Positions 19,628 through 30,627 are shown, counted from the first letter of the stretch. The stretch: DNA of 64,000 nucleotides from CAIRTM01 sp963723235 (GCA_963723235.1 CAVRPV010000017.1:124001-188000), one strand, 5' to 3'. The notes: a model not told the origin generated them from the letters alone. Translations and numbers: made by a program.

Positions 19628-21506
19628 GGCTTCGGCTGCTTCTCAAACGCGGCGCGCACTGCCGCGTAAATGCCATCGGCATCAATGCCACAAAGAGCGC
19701 GCTGCTGTTTTTGGGTGCCGTGGGCCACAAACGTGTCCAGAATGCCCAGACGCAGCAACGGTGTCGTGCAGCCGGCTGCCTGCAAATGTTCAAGCATGGC
19801 CGAGCCGAAACCTCCCTGCAGCATACTTTCCTCAACACTGACCAGCATACGCGCACCCGAGGCACAGGTGCGCAGCATATCTTCATCCAGCGGCTTTATA
19901 AAACGACTGTTGATAACCGCACATCCGATCCCGTCGGCTTCCAGTCGATCAGCAGCCTCCATCGCCGGATACACGGTTGCACCGATGGCAAACAGGGCAA
20001 CATCGCTGCCCTGCCTGAGCTCTTCGGCTTTACCGAGCGGCAGAACGCTGAAACTTTGATCAAGCGCTACCCCGTAACCTGAGCCGCGCGGGTAGCGAAT
20101 CGCTACCGGCCCGTTGAGCTGAAGGGCCGTATAAAACATATGCTGCAGCTCGTTTTCGTCCCGGGGAGCCATGAACGTCATGTTGGGCATGGGCCGCAGA
20201 TAGGAAACATCAAAGAGTCCATGATGGGTCGGACCGTCTTCGCCAACCAGTCCGGCACGATCCAGCATAAAAATAACCGGCAGGTTCTGCACGCACACAT
20301 CATGCAGAACCTGATCATAAGAACGCTGCAGAAACGTAGAGTAAATCGCCACAACCGGCCTGAATCCTTCAACCGCAAGTCCGGCCGCGAACGTAACCGC
20401 ATGCTGCTCGGCAATGCCCACATCAAAAAACCGCTCGGGATATTTCTTTTCAAACTCCTCCAAACCGGTGCCGGTTGTCATACCGGCTGTAATGGCAACG
20501 ACCCGCGCATCGCTTTCCGCCGCGCGCATCAGGGTCCGGCTGAACATGGCCGTGTAGGAAATTGGCGCCTTACTGGACCGGGGTTTGCCGCTGTCCCGGT
20601 CAAAAGGCCCGACACCGTGAAAATAGGTCGGGTCTTTTTCAGCCGGTTCATAGCCCTTGCCTTTTTTGGTAATAACATGCAGCAGAATTGGCCCGTTTAA
20701 CTTTTTTATGTTCTTCAGGTTTTCAATAAGCACATCAATCCGATGCCCCAGCACCGGGCCGATATAATTAAAGCCAAATGCGTCGAATATGAATCCGGGC
20801 ACAAAAAGCCCTTTAATAAAGTCCTCGCCGTGCCGGGCGATGCGGGACATGGATCCACCAATACCGGGAATTTTTTGTAATAGCTGGTGTACCTCATCAC
20901 GAAACTTATTGTATGCCTGCCCTGAGATAATCCGCGAAAGCGTCGAGGAAAGAGCGCCGACATTGGGTGAAATTGACATTTCGTTGTCATTCAAAACACA
21001 AGCAGATCTTTTTGTATATGACCTGCATAATTAAGACCCTCAAGCGCCATACCGGCCATGAGCGATCCATCACCGATAACGGCAATCACCTTGCGCGGCT
21101 GGCCGTTCAGGCAGCTGGCCTGGGCCATGCCCAGCGCGGCGGAAATCGACGTGCTGCTGTGGCCGACATTAAAGGCATCATAGGGGCTTTCATCACGTTT
21201 GGGAAATCCGCTCAACCCGCCCTGCTGCCGCAGCGTTTCAAACGCCTGTGCGCGGCCGGTAAGGATCTTGTGGGCATAGCTTTGATGTCCCACGTCCCAC
21301 ACAATCCGGTCATGCGGCGTGTTGTATACATAGTGCAGCGCAATGGTCAGCTCAACCGCTCCCAGGCTTGACGCCAGGTGCCCCCCGGTTCGTGAAACCG
21401 TTTCAATGATACGGTGCCGCACCTCTGCAGCCAGCGAGTCCAGTTGTTCCAGCGATAAAGAGCGCAGGTCTTCGGGAACGCTAACCTGATCAAGTATTTT
21501 CGTCAT
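19624..21506 (-). CDS. dxs: 1-deoxy-D-xylulose-5-phosphate synthase (one frameshift)
   Basis: First enzyme of the MEP isoprenoid pathway (pyruvate plus glyceraldehyde-3-phosphate, thiamine diphosphate dependent). The frame from 21506 carries the ThDP motif VIGDGSLMAGMALEGLNYAG but stops at 20991. The rest (NDNEMSISPNVGALSS onward, including the transketolase pyrimidine and C-terminal domains) continues in another frame to 19624. The break is in a run of four T (20993-20996); one added T gives VFLNDNEMSISP and a normal 627-residue protein. The ThDP site is cut between GDG and its asparagine, so two separate chains are unlikely to work. Start ATG at 21506 has GGAAG upstream. Confidence 0.93.
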
Positions 21507-21521
21507 CAGTTCTTCCACATG

Positions 21522-22407
21522 TCATTTTTTGCGTTCAATAATAAGACGGGCTATCTCGCGCAGCGGTTCAGCCCTGTCATCAAAGATGTCAAGCGCTGCG
21601 ATTGCATCGGAATACAACTCGGACTGCCTGTTGCGCGAAGCTTCCATACCGTTGATGCTCGGATAGGTGGCCTTGCCGCGCACCTGATCACTGCCGGCCG
21701 GCTTGCCAAGCTCAGCGCTTGTACCCAGCACGTCCAGGATATCATCTGTAATCTGAAAACACAGTCCGATTGCCTCGCCGTAGTCACTCAAGCGGCGATA
21801 CTGCTCCGGGCTGCAACCGCCTAACACCGCGCCCAGCAGGACCGAAGCCCGCAGCAAACATCCGGTCTTGTGGCGGTGAATATAGTCAAGCTCCGCGGCA
21901 TCAATGTGTTTGCCCTCGGATTCAATATCCACCATCTGGCCGCCGACTATACCCTTGAGAACCGCACGCCTCAGCAATAAGGCGGATCACTTCAATTTTT
22001 TTTTCAGCCGAATGCGCGCCCGAGGCCAGCACAGCAAAGGCCAGGGGCTGCAAGGCATCCCCGGCAAGGATTGCGGTTGCCTCGCCATACACTGTATGGG
22101 TTGCCTGCCGTCCGCGGCGAAAATCATCATCGTCCATGGCGGGCAGGTCATCATGCACAAGCGTGTATGTATGCATAAGTTCAAGCGCACAGGCTTCCCT
22201 GAGCACCGCGGCAGAATCAGCACCGACTGCCTCGGCAGCAGCCATGGCCAAAACGGGACGCAGGCGCTTGCCTCCGCCCAGCACTGCATAACGCATGGAC
22301 TCATGCAGCCTGCCCGGTCGACAATCCTGCGGCGGCAGAACAGACTCCAGGGTACGATCAACCAGATCCGCCCGGTCTTTCAGATAGTGTGCAATATCAA
22401 AACTCAT
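21522..22407 (-). CDS. ispA: Farnesyl/geranyl diphosphate synthase (one frameshift)
   Basis: A prenyl chain-elongating enzyme. The N-terminal frame holds the first Asp-rich motif (LVHDDLPAMDDDD), and the C-terminal frame holds GGQMVDIESEGK and the second motif (QITDDILDV). The frames meet at a GGG run (21952-21954, minus-strand sense); removing one G gives ...SQGIVGGQMVD... and a 294-residue protein of normal length. It overlaps xseB by 4 bases and precedes dxs, a classic arrangement. Confidence 0.93.
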
Positions 22408-22640
22408 GTTTCCCCGTCCGTTTCCTCAAAGGGAACCGGGCGCAAGGCTCCGTTTGCGCCTTTAATCAGCAACTCAACCTTCTGCTCGGCATCATCGAGC
22501 TTTGCCGAACAAAACTGCGACAGTTTAATGCCCCGCTCGAAGAGCTTGAGTGCATCATCAAGCGGCAATTCGCTGTCTTCGAGCTGTTCAACAATCTGCT
22601 CGAGTTCTTTAAGCGCATTTTCAAATTTTTTCTCAGCCAT
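22404..22640 (-). CDS. xseB: Exodeoxyribonuclease VII small subunit
   Basis: A 78-residue protein beginning MAEKKFENALKELEQIVEQLE with the typical ELPLDDALKLFERG segment. It forms exonuclease VII with XseA, which degrades single-stranded DNA. In-frame ATGs also exist at 22643 and 22652; 22640 matches the family start. It lies 30 bases after xseA and overlaps ispA. Confidence 0.96.
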   Translation of the reverse strand: MAEKKFENALKELEQIVEQLEDSELPLDDALKLFERGIKLSQFCSAKLDDAEQKVELLIKGANGALRPVPFEETDGET

Positions 22641-22670
22641 CATTCGCACCATTCTATGCTTAGCATACTA

Positions 22671-24002
22671 CTATTCATGGACCCTTTCAACAAGGCAGTC
22701 AATACTGCCCTGATGCATTTCAATCTGCAGCATATCACCGGCTCTCACATCCGGAGATCGGCGCACAACACTGCCGGAGCTCTGCAGGCGCACAATACTG
22801 TACCCGCGTGCGAGAATAGCGGCCGGATTCAGACCGCTTAAACGTGCCAGGTCAGTATGCAGGCGTGAGCGCATCCGCTCCAAAACAAAAGAATTGTTTC
22901 TGCCCAGGGCCTCCTTTAAAAAACCCGCAGCACTGCGGTATGCTTCAATGCGCTGCCGTGGCGCGAGCGTCATCAGACGGGCCCGTGCCGTTCGCTGCGC
23001 CATCCGCCGTACAGCACACACCTGCGGCAGGGCCTGCAGCAGGCGCTGCTGCAGATCATCATGGGCAAGCTGCGCATCAGCAATCATGCGGGTACTGCGG
23101 ACAAGGCGATCAGCCGCATTGCGCGCCGCAGTCCGCTCCATTGCCATGCGTTGTGAGATCCTGCGTGCAAGACCCGCGTGCAGAAGCGCCACTGAGCGGA
23201 CAAGCTCATGCTTTTCACGCACGGCCAGCTCCGCCGCAGCCGAAGGAGTCGGCGCGCGCATATCAGCAACAAAATCGGCAATGGTAAAATCTATTTCATG
23301 CCCCACCGCCGAAATCACCGGAATAGCCGAATGATATATCGCCCGGGCTACGCATTCTTCATTAAAGGCCCACAGATCCTCAAGCGAGCCGCCGCCACGA
23401 CCCACAATCAACACATCGGCAACAGCGTGCGCGTTGGCATCAGCAATTGCCGCTGCTATTTCCTGCGCGGCACCCTCTCCCTGCACCGCAACCGGCAGCA
23501 CCCTGATATGCAGGCCCGGAAAACGCCGGCACAGCACCTGCAGGATATCACGCAGCGCAGCGCCGGTTCCGGAGGTGATCACGCCGATGCGCTGCGGCAG
23601 GAACGGCAGGGGCCTTTTGCGCTTTTCATCAAAAAGCCCCTCGGCTGCAAGTTTATTTTTCAGCTGTTCAAATGCCAGCTGAAGCGCGCCGACTCCGCGC
23701 GGCTCCATGCGCTCGATAATCAATTGATACTCGCCGCGCGGTTCATACACATTGATGCTTCCAAAGCACACAACCTTCATCCCGTCCTGCGGGATAAATC
23801 GCAGCACTTTACGGGCATAGCGAAACATGACCGCCCGCAGCTGACTGGAGGAATCCTTGAGTGTCAGATAGTAATGCCCGGATGAGGGCATGCGCAGATT
23901 TGAAATCTCGGCCTCAACCCATATATCCGCATAGCCGGCTTCAAGCGATGCTCTAATGCGGCGGTTCAATTCCGAAACAGTTACAAACGTGCTGTTATCC
24001 AT
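22671..24002 (-). CDS. xseA: Exodeoxyribonuclease VII large subunit
   Basis: 443 residues. An N-terminal OB-fold (WVEAEISNLRMPSSGHYYLTLKD) is followed by the catalytic domain (GVITSGTGAALRDI, GRGGGSLEDLWAFNE, SAVGHEIDFTI) and a long helical C-terminal region. Length and order are normal. First gene of the xseA-xseB-ispA-dxs-tlyA run. The 217-base gap upstream (24003-24219) shows no convincing feature. Confidence 0.97.
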   Translation of the reverse strand: MDNSTFVTVSELNRRIRASLEAGYADIWVEAEISNLRMPSSGHYYLTLKDSSSQLRAVMFRYARKVLRFIPQDGMKVVCFGSINVYEPRGEYQLIIERMEPRGVGALQLAFEQLKNKLAAEGLFDEKRKRPLPFLPQRIGVITSGTGAALRDILQVLCRRFPGLHIRVLPVAVQGEGAAQEIAAAIADANAHAVADVLIVGRGGGSLEDLWAFNEECVARAIYHSAIPVISAVGHEIDFTIADFVADMRAPTPSAAAELAVREKHELVRSVALLHAGLARRISQRMAMERTAARNAADRLVRSTRMIADAQLAHDDLQQRLLQALPQVCAVRRMAQRTARARLMTLAPRQRIEAYRSAAGFLKEALGRNNSFVLERMRSRLHTDLARLSGLNPAAILARGYSIVRLQSSGSVVRRSPDVRAGDMLQIEMHQGSIDCLVERVHE

Positions 24003-24219
24003 ATACGATCAATGCTCTCAAGGGGACAACCGAGAAAAAAGCCAGCGGGGTTTTATCGACGTATAGTTCTGGCAAAGACCGACGAAAAGTAACATACTTT
24101 GCGGGATACTTTCAAATATAATTTACCGGGGACTATACATCTCGATACCCGACGCACACCGCGTTCGTTATTTCGAGACCGGCTCCATGAGACATGCCGC
24201 CCAGATAAACCAATCTTAA

Positions 24220-25223
24220 TTATCTACTCATGCAGTCGGCATATACCAACTGGCCGCAGGCTGCCTGGATAGCCTGCCCGCGCGAAGAGCGCAGACGAAC
24301 AAAAACACCGTCCCGGGCAAGCAGAGCGCAAAACCGTTTACAGGCTTCCGGGCCGGGACTCTCAAACCGGCTGCCAGGTCCCGGGTTATAGGCGATAACA
24401 TTTACCCGCACCGGCAGCCCCTTAAGAAAGCGCGTCAGCTCAGCGGCATGCTCCGGGCTGTCATTAACCCCCTTCAGCAGCACATATTCAATAAAAAAAA
24501 CCTCTTTTTTGCGAAGGGGGTAGCTTTGCAGGGCCTGTTTGAGTACTGAAAGCGGATAGGTGCGGTTGACAGGCATCAGGTATGAGCGCAACTGGTCATT
24601 GGCAGCATTGAGCGAAATCGCCAGGCGCAAGCCCGTAAAACCGCAACCGCCGAGGTGGCGGAGCCCGTCCGGGAGACCAACGGTTGAAACCGTTATATGA
24701 CGCAATGCAATGTCAAAACCGCGCTGGTCACTCAATACCCGTATGGCCTGGACAACATTGCCGACATTATCAAGCGGCTCGCCCATGCCCATGAAAACAA
24801 GATTGTCAACAGGCCTGCCCAGCCCATGCCTGGCAACAAACACCTGGCCGACAATTTCCTCCGGCAGCAGGTTGCGGCGAAAACCGCCCGCGCCCGTCGC
24901 GCAGAACTGACACCCCATGCGGCAGCCGGCCTGGCTCGACACGCACAGCGTCGTCCTGCCGTCCGCAGGGATTATAACCGTTTCAATGCGCAACCCGTCC
25001 TCAAGCTCGAACCCTATTTTTACGACACCGTCCTGTTCAACCGTTGCGCATATAGCAGGCGCTGACCAGTCAAGGCCCTCGGGCATGCGGCAGTCCGGGT
25101 CTGCCCACAGGCCTGCCGTACTTCAGGGCCTGACGGTACCATGCAACTGCATGAACTCGCGCCGTTCCAACGGCTACTAAAAGCCTCAGCGCATTCATCA
25201 CAGGTAAGCGCAAAAAGATGCAT
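24220..25223 (-). CDS. rlmN: 23S rRNA (adenine-2503-C2)-methyltransferase RlmN (two frameshifts)
   Basis: A radical-SAM enzyme that methylates A2503 of 23S rRNA and some tRNAs. The catalytic part (frame from 25086) has the CxxxCxxC cluster in GCRMGCQFCATG, MGMGEPLDN, and the C-terminal cysteine in AACGQL that forms the methyl-thioether. That frame alone is short (288 residues). The missing N-terminal domain is encoded just upstream in two other frames: MHLFALTCDECAEAF from 25223, then VAVGTARVHAVAWYRQALKYGR. Removing one base near 25178 and one near 25113 joins them into 333 residues. GGAGAG lies 7 bases before the ATG at 25223. Confidence 0.88.
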
Positions 25224-25379
25224 GCACAATCTCTCCAACAAACAAATCGATAAACGAATCCGGCAGCACTGCCGAACCAAGCTTTAAACAGTCCCCGTAC
25301 AATACCACAGATTAGAAGCATGATAAACAGAACAGCGTGCGCGCATGCACAGCATCAAACCCCTGATCCGGCATTAACC

Positions 25380-25408
25380 TTGACACACAAACACCCTTGT
25401 TTTATAGT
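25380..25408 (+). promoter_or_regulatory. Near-consensus sigma-70 promoter for the oxidoreductase-radical SAM-glycosyltransferase cassette
   Basis: TTGACA (25380-25385), 17-base spacer, TATAGT (25403-25408), about 75 bases before the first gene. The rest of the 262-base divergent gap to rlmN shows nothing else. Confidence 0.75.
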
Positions 25409-25485
25409 CTGCCATCTCAAGGCACGGCCTTGTCATGTAATGTAAAGACAGTCTTTATAATGGATGGCACAGCACGGGATACATA

Positions 25486-26414
25486 ATGAGCACAATCAGG
25501 ATCTGTCAGTTTGGATGCGGGCGTTGGGGCCAAAATATTCTGCGTGATCTTCTGTCGTTGGATTGCCGGGTCGATGTTGTCGATCAGGCGAGTCAGGCAC
25601 GTCAGTACGCATTGGCGCATGGTGCAAATCATGCGTTTCAAGAGTTTGTTCCATCCGGCTTCTACGACGGCTATGTCGTGGCCACAACGGCCAGTGCACA
25701 TTTTGAGGTGTTGTCGCTGCTTGCAACGAATGGCAAGCCGGTATTTCTGTGAAAAGCCCCTGGTCACTTCGCTGGAAGATGCGCGACGGCTCACAGGGAT
25801 GTATGAAAAAAATCTCTTTGAAATGCACAAGTGGCGCTACCATCCCGGAATCCAGAAAATGGCGCAATTGGTTCAATCCGGTGAGCTTGGCGCTATCGAG
25901 CTTGTCAGAATCACCCGTTTTGGCTGGGGAATACCCGTACGATGATATTTCAGCCCACTATGTTCTTCTGCCACATGACCTTTCCGTTGTACTCAGTCTG
26001 CTGGGAACTGTTCCGCCTGTAAAGAAGATGCTGTGCACCAACGCAGCGCGGCCTGAAACGGGGATGATTATAAAGCTGCAGGAGAATGGCGGCCCAGAGG
26101 TGTGGATTGAGTATGCAACCACAATCCCTCAAAACAAGCGCTCATACACGGTCGTTGGAAGCAGCGCCACTGTGCAGCTCGCTGATTCCCATGATACGGA
26201 ACTTATGTTCCGAAAAGGTGCTCCGGGATCTTTTTCTGCTGAAAAGCTGAAGGTCAAAGCCGAAGGCCCCCTGCCGCTTTTGAAAGAATTATCTGTCTTT
26301 GTTGACCATATACAAGGCGGGCCGCCACCCCTCAGCCCGCTGTCTGAAGCTGTTCAGGTTATCGAACGGCTGACTGAAATCGGGGATTGGCTTGCCGCTG
26401 TAAACCGGAGTTGA
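25486..26414 (+). CDS. Gfo/Idh/MocA family oxidoreductase (two frameshifts)
   Basis: A predicted NAD(P)-dependent sugar oxidoreductase. The Rossmann start QFGCGRWGQNILRDLL is in the first frame. The EKP motif (FCEKPLVTSLEDARRL) and HKWRYHPGIQKM lie in a second frame, and the C-terminal half (YPYDDISAHYVLLPHDLS...) in a third. Removing one base near 25746 and one near 25927 gives a 308-residue protein. Substrate unknown. It is followed at once by a radical-SAM gene and a glycosyltransferase, so a role in making a modified sugar is likely but inferred. Confidence 0.8.
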
Positions 26415-26415
26415 T

Positions 26416-27475
26416 ATGACCATTGCATCAGAATTGAAGGTTGCCCTGCATGCAGAACAGTTGCGCGCTTATCTCAATCAGGAACAGGTGGTTCCTGTTT
26501 CTCTTGAGATGGATATTACATCACGCTGTAACAAGGGATGCCACAATTGCCCGAGCACCTTAAGCGAGTTCCAGCATGATATGGATTTTGTTGTTGTTAA
26601 AAATCTTTTTTCTCAACTGAAGGGTCGAACGAAAGGGCTTCTTATCAGCGGGGGCGAGCCGACCCTGTCACCCATTTTTTCGGATACGCTGGCAGAGGCC
26701 CGGAAAAATGAATTTGAACATATTGCCGTGGTATCCAATGGATCTCTTCTGGGACGCAACGATATTCGCGATGCGTTGATCCGGCATGCTTCTGTTGTGC
26801 GGATTTCAATCTATGGCTGGGAAGATGGCCCCGACCGGGCATTGCAGGATATTTTTGAACACATCAGGGTGTTACGGAATGAAATTGAGCAGAACGGATC
26901 AAGCCTTGAAATCGGGATGAGTTTCCTGACGGACCGGTCCAATGCCGCCCAGATCAGGCACGTAGTACATGCTGTTAAGGAAGCAGGTGCACACTGGCTT
27001 TATTATCATCCCCGTTGTGAAGGCTGGGACGATGAGTTCCTGGTTCAGCTGGATCAGGATGGGGTGATCCCATCGCTTGAACGCCCGGACGGGCAGCTCA
27101 ACGGCTTCAAGGTCTATTATTTTCCTTACCGGTATCAACGCGGGGAGTTGCAGTTTTCAAAGTATCATTCGGGCCATTTTCTGATGGTTCTGGGAGCGGA
27201 TGGCAATCTGTATCTGGGTACTGAAACAAAATACAACCCGAAGCACATAATCGGCCATGTGGATGAGAACTGGAGATTAGACGATCTCTTTAATGACATC
27301 GCGTTTGCAGGCTTTAAACGGAATGGGCAGCCACAGTTATTTCCCGATCGGAGGCCGGCATCGGGGCTGCCTGTACAACGACCTGATCGAGAAACTTGTG
27401 CGCAAAGAACTGTCTCTGGAAACACTCAATCTGCGTGCAAAGGGTATGCAGCTTAAATTTGCCAACATCCTCTGA
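26416..27475 (+). CDS. Radical SAM protein (one frameshift near C-terminus)
   Basis: A radical-SAM enzyme with CNKGCHNC (C38, C42, C45), the GGEP motif (LLISGGEPTLSPIF) and a C-terminal region like that of SPASM/twitch proteins. The main frame reaches 27456 but its last ~40 residues look out of frame. Removing one C at 27343-27345 yields FPIGGRHRGCLYNDLIEKL ending at 27475, 352 residues. Reaction unknown. Starts right after the oxidoreductase stop with GGAG upstream, so the two are co-translated. Confidence 0.82.
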
Positions 27476-27492
27476 TTTTTCAGGATATCCGC

Positions 27493-28360
27493 ATGAGCGC
27501 ACAACAGTTTACCGTTATGCTCGCGATTCATCGCTCGCCGGAGCTCTTGCCGTTTGCGGTCGAGAGCGTGCTGTCGCAGACAGTGCAGGATTTTAATCTG
27601 TGCATCATCTGTGACGGTGCACCTCAGGAAACGGTTACTGTAGCCAGAAAGTTAGAAGAAAAGGATGAGCGAATCACGGTGCATGTTTGCCCCAAGGGCA
27701 GAAGAATCGGGGAGGAGCATCGTCATGCGGTTCTGGAGAAGGCGAACAGCAGGTATGTCGCCCATATAGCCGATGACGACCTGTGGATGAACAATCATCT
27801 CAGTGAATTAAGCACGCTCCTGCAGGAGGTCGACTTTGGAAACCTGCTGCATGTCTTTCTCTCCCCTGAACGGTGATATGCAGACATATCCGTTTGATCT
27901 TGCGAACATAAAAGTGCAACAGCGGATGCTCACGGAAAATTGGAACTTCTTCGGGCCGACCGTGGCGGGCTACCGGCTTTCGGCGTACCGGCGGCTTGAA
28001 GAAAAATGGAGTCCGGCACCCGAAAATCTGCACTCCGACCTCTTTATGTGGCGCAAGTTCCTGAGTGCGGAAAACATGAAGGTCGGGACCAGGTTTACGA
28101 TAACAAGTTTGGTTTTGCCAACGCCATTTCACGGTGAAAAATCCCTTGCCGACAGGGCGGCGGATGCCGCGCATTGGTGGAAAATCATACAGTCAACAGA
28201 AGGACGGGCGCAGATCAGCCATGATGTACTTCAATTCCTGGTTCGGACAAACATGGCGTCGGAGGCGAGGCTGAGAGATCTTGAGTTCAATTATTTTCAT
28301 TTCAAAAAATCACGTTTTTTGCGTTGTGCACTCTGGTTTCTCCACTTGAAAAAAAAGTGA
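27493..28360 (+). CDS. Family 2-type glycosyltransferase (one frameshift)
   Basis: The N-terminal GT-A domain (FTVMLAIHRSPELLPFAVESVLSQT, CDGAPQET, and a DDD metal motif in HIADDDLWMNN) is followed by a C-terminal part in another frame (SPLNGDMQTYPFDL...). Removing one base within 27853-27865 fuses them to 288 residues. No transmembrane segment is seen. Acceptor and donor are unknown. Third gene of the cassette after the oxidoreductase and radical-SAM genes. Confidence 0.78.
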
Positions 28361-28417
28361 CCGGGAATGTAATCACCTCGCTTGTTTTTGTGCCCGATCA
28401 TGCGTGCCCATATTTAA

Positions 28418-28446
28418 TTGACATGCCAATGATTTTTACCTATGCT
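28418..28446 (+). promoter_or_regulatory. Sigma-70-type promoter upstream of PHP gene
   Basis: TTGACA (28418-28423), 17-base spacer, TATGCT (28441-28446), about 75 bases before the PHP start. Confidence 0.6.
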
Positions 28447-28521
28447 TTGTGCGGTCAAAAAACCCATGCCGCATTACGCATGGAACAACCCGAAAGCTGA
28501 AAAACCCAAGACTGCATTGGC

Positions 28522-29208
28522 ATGAAAATAACCCTCGACCTGCACGTACATACGCACTACTCCGGCTGCTCAAACCTGCGCCCCGACCGCATTGAGCCCC
28601 TGGCCCTTGAGCGCGGCCTCAGCACGATCGCGATTTGCGATCACAACTGCCTTGACGGCGCCCTTGAGACAGCCGCCCTTGCGAAAGCCATAACAGTCAT
28701 TATTGCCGAAGAAATTGTAACAACACAGGGTGAAATCATCGGTTACTTTCTGCGCGAGCATATTCCGCCCGGCCTCAGCCCGCTTGAAACCGTGGCTGAA
28801 ATCAAGCGTCAGGGCGGTCTTGCATCCGTGCCGCACCCCTTTGACCTGCTGCGCTCCTCGCGCCTGCACACAAGCGCCCTCAACCAGATTCTTGACAGCA
28901 TTGACATGCTTGAGATCTTCAACGCGCGCAACATGTTCAACCGCCCCGACCGTAATCTTCTCAACCGCGCACAGCAGCTGGGCGTGGTTCCGGTAGTAAG
29001 CAGCGACGCGCACCTGGGCTGTGAAATCGGGCGCGCCACCATGGTCATGGAACACTACGAGGGGCCGGACGAGTTTTTACGCAACCTGCGCGATGCCGCA
29101 AGCTTTACCCGCAAAAGCCCGCTCTGGGTTCACGCGGCAACGAAATGGATCAGGTTCCGCAACCGTAAACGCGCCGGAGGCCCTCCCGGGACTCCGTGCC
29201 GTTCCTGA
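28522..29208 (+). CDS. PHP domain metal-dependent phosphoesterase
   Basis: 228 residues. The PHP metal motifs are present: LDLHVHTHYS at the start, CDHNCLDG near residue 40, VPHPFD near 112 and SSDAHLG near 163. Related stand-alone PHP proteins include nucleoside 3',5'-bisphosphate phosphatases and the TrpH/YciV group; the substrate here cannot be told. It may share its promoter with citrate synthase, 100 bases downstream. Confidence 0.88.
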   Translation: MKITLDLHVHTHYSGCSNLRPDRIEPLALERGLSTIAICDHNCLDGALETAALAKAITVIIAEEIVTTQGEIIGYFLREHIPPGLSPLETVAEIKRQGGLASVPHPFDLLRSSRLHTSALNQILDSIDMLEIFNARNMFNRPDRNLLNRAQQLGVVPVVSSDAHLGCEIGRATMVMEHYEGPDEFLRNLRDAASFTRKSPLWVHAATKWIRFRNRKRAGGPPGTPCRS

Positions 29209-29310
29209 CAACACCACATGCGCACTGCCGACGGCAAACACCATGCAGCCCGCAGGACGCGCCATATATTTTGAACCCTGAGTGGCATATGTGCCCGAAA
29301 GAGGACTACA

Positions 29311-30582
29311 ATGAAAACAGCAAAAATCATCATCGACGATCGCGAGCATGAATTTCCATTGGTCACCGGAACCGAGCAGGAACGCGCGATAGACATCTCC
29401 GACCTGTATGCAAGAACCGGCTGCACAACCCTTGATAACGGATTTCAGAATACGGGTGCCTGCGCCAGCTCCATCACCTTCATTGACGGCGACAAGGGCA
29501 TCCTGCGCTATCGCGGCTTTGACATCACCGAGGTGGCTGAAAAACTGTCCTTTGTCGAAACCGCCTATATGCTGATTTACGGCAGCCTGCCGACCATCGA
29601 TCAGAAAAGCCTTTTCTCGCGCCATCTGACCGAAAACTCAATGCTGCATGAAGACATGATTCACTATTTCGTGGGCATGCCCCCGCATGCGCATCCCATG
29701 GCAATTTTATGTTCAATGGTTAACTCGCTTTCAATCTTCTACCCGAACTCCTTCGTTGACGATGAAGACCCACAGGCATTTAACGTGAGTGCCGCGCGCC
29801 TGATTTCAATGATCAGAACCATTGCGGCCTTTTCCTATAAAAAATCGATCGGCGAGCCGTTCGTTTATCCCCGGCACGATTTGAGATACTGTATGAATTT
29901 TCTGAACATGATGTTCTCGAGCCCGGTCAAACCCTATGAATTCGATCCCGAAGCCGAGCGGGTATTGAATAAGCTCCTGATCCTGCATGCCGATCATGAA
30001 CAAAACTGCAGCACCTCGACCGTGCGCCTTGTGGGCAGCAGCATGGTGAACCTGTATGCCTCGGTCTGCGCCGGTATCTGCGCACTATGGGGGCCACTGC
30101 ACGGCGGCGCCAACCAGGAAGTTATTGACATGCTCGAGGACATTCAGCGCAACGGCCGCAAGGTCAAAGACGTAATTGCCATGGCCAAGGACAAGACAAA
30201 AAATTTCCGGTTGTTCGGCTGCGGGCACCGGGTGTATAAGAACTATGACCCGCGCGCCAAGATCCTCAAGGACACATGCGCCACATTCCTGTCCGGACGC
30301 TCCATAAACGACCCGCTGCTCGATATCGCGCTGGAACTTGAAGAAGCCGTACTGCAGGATGAGTATTTCATTGAACGCAAGCTGTATCCCAATGTCGACT
30401 TTTACAGCGGCATCCTGTACCGCGCGCTGGGAATTCCGTCCGAAATGTTCACCGTCATGTTCGCCATCGGCCGCATGCCGGGCTGGATTGCCCAGTGGCG
30501 CGAGATGCATGACACAAAGCCCTTTAGAATCGGGCGGCCGCGGCAGGTGTACGTGGGGCCGGCGCACCGCAGCCTGCCATAG
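29311..30582 (+). CDS. gltA: Citrate synthase
   Basis: Condenses acetyl-CoA and oxaloacetate. 423 residues, type II hexameric-like length. Catalytic residues are at H264 (PLHGGANQE), H306 (GHRVYKNYDPRA) and D363 (YPNVDFYSG). The residue two before H306 is cysteine (GCGHR), where the family usually has phenylalanine (GFGHR). Start ATG with GAGG upstream. No other TCA-cycle gene is adjacent. Confidence 0.95.
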   Translation: MKTAKIIIDDREHEFPLVTGTEQERAIDISDLYARTGCTTLDNGFQNTGACASSITFIDGDKGILRYRGFDITEVAEKLSFVETAYMLIYGSLPTIDQKSLFSRHLTENSMLHEDMIHYFVGMPPHAHPMAILCSMVNSLSIFYPNSFVDDEDPQAFNVSAARLISMIRTIAAFSYKKSIGEPFVYPRHDLRYCMNFLNMMFSSPVKPYEFDPEAERVLNKLLILHADHEQNCSTSTVRLVGSSMVNLYASVCAGICALWGPLHGGANQEVIDMLEDIQRNGRKVKDVIAMAKDKTKNFRLFGCGHRVYKNYDPRAKILKDTCATFLSGRSINDPLLDIALELEEAVLQDEYFIERKLYPNVDFYSGILYRALGIPSEMFTVMFAIGRMPGWIAQWREMHDTKPFRIGRPRQVYVGPAHRSLP

Positions 30583-30627
30583 CGCACGATAGAACAATAA
30601 TCGCATACGCAACTTGGGGTACAACCT

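Noticed and set aside
24003..24219. Possible dispersed repeat (AAAAAAGCCAGCGG also near 46946)
   Set aside because: Only about 14 bases are shared, with no common flanks; likely chance.
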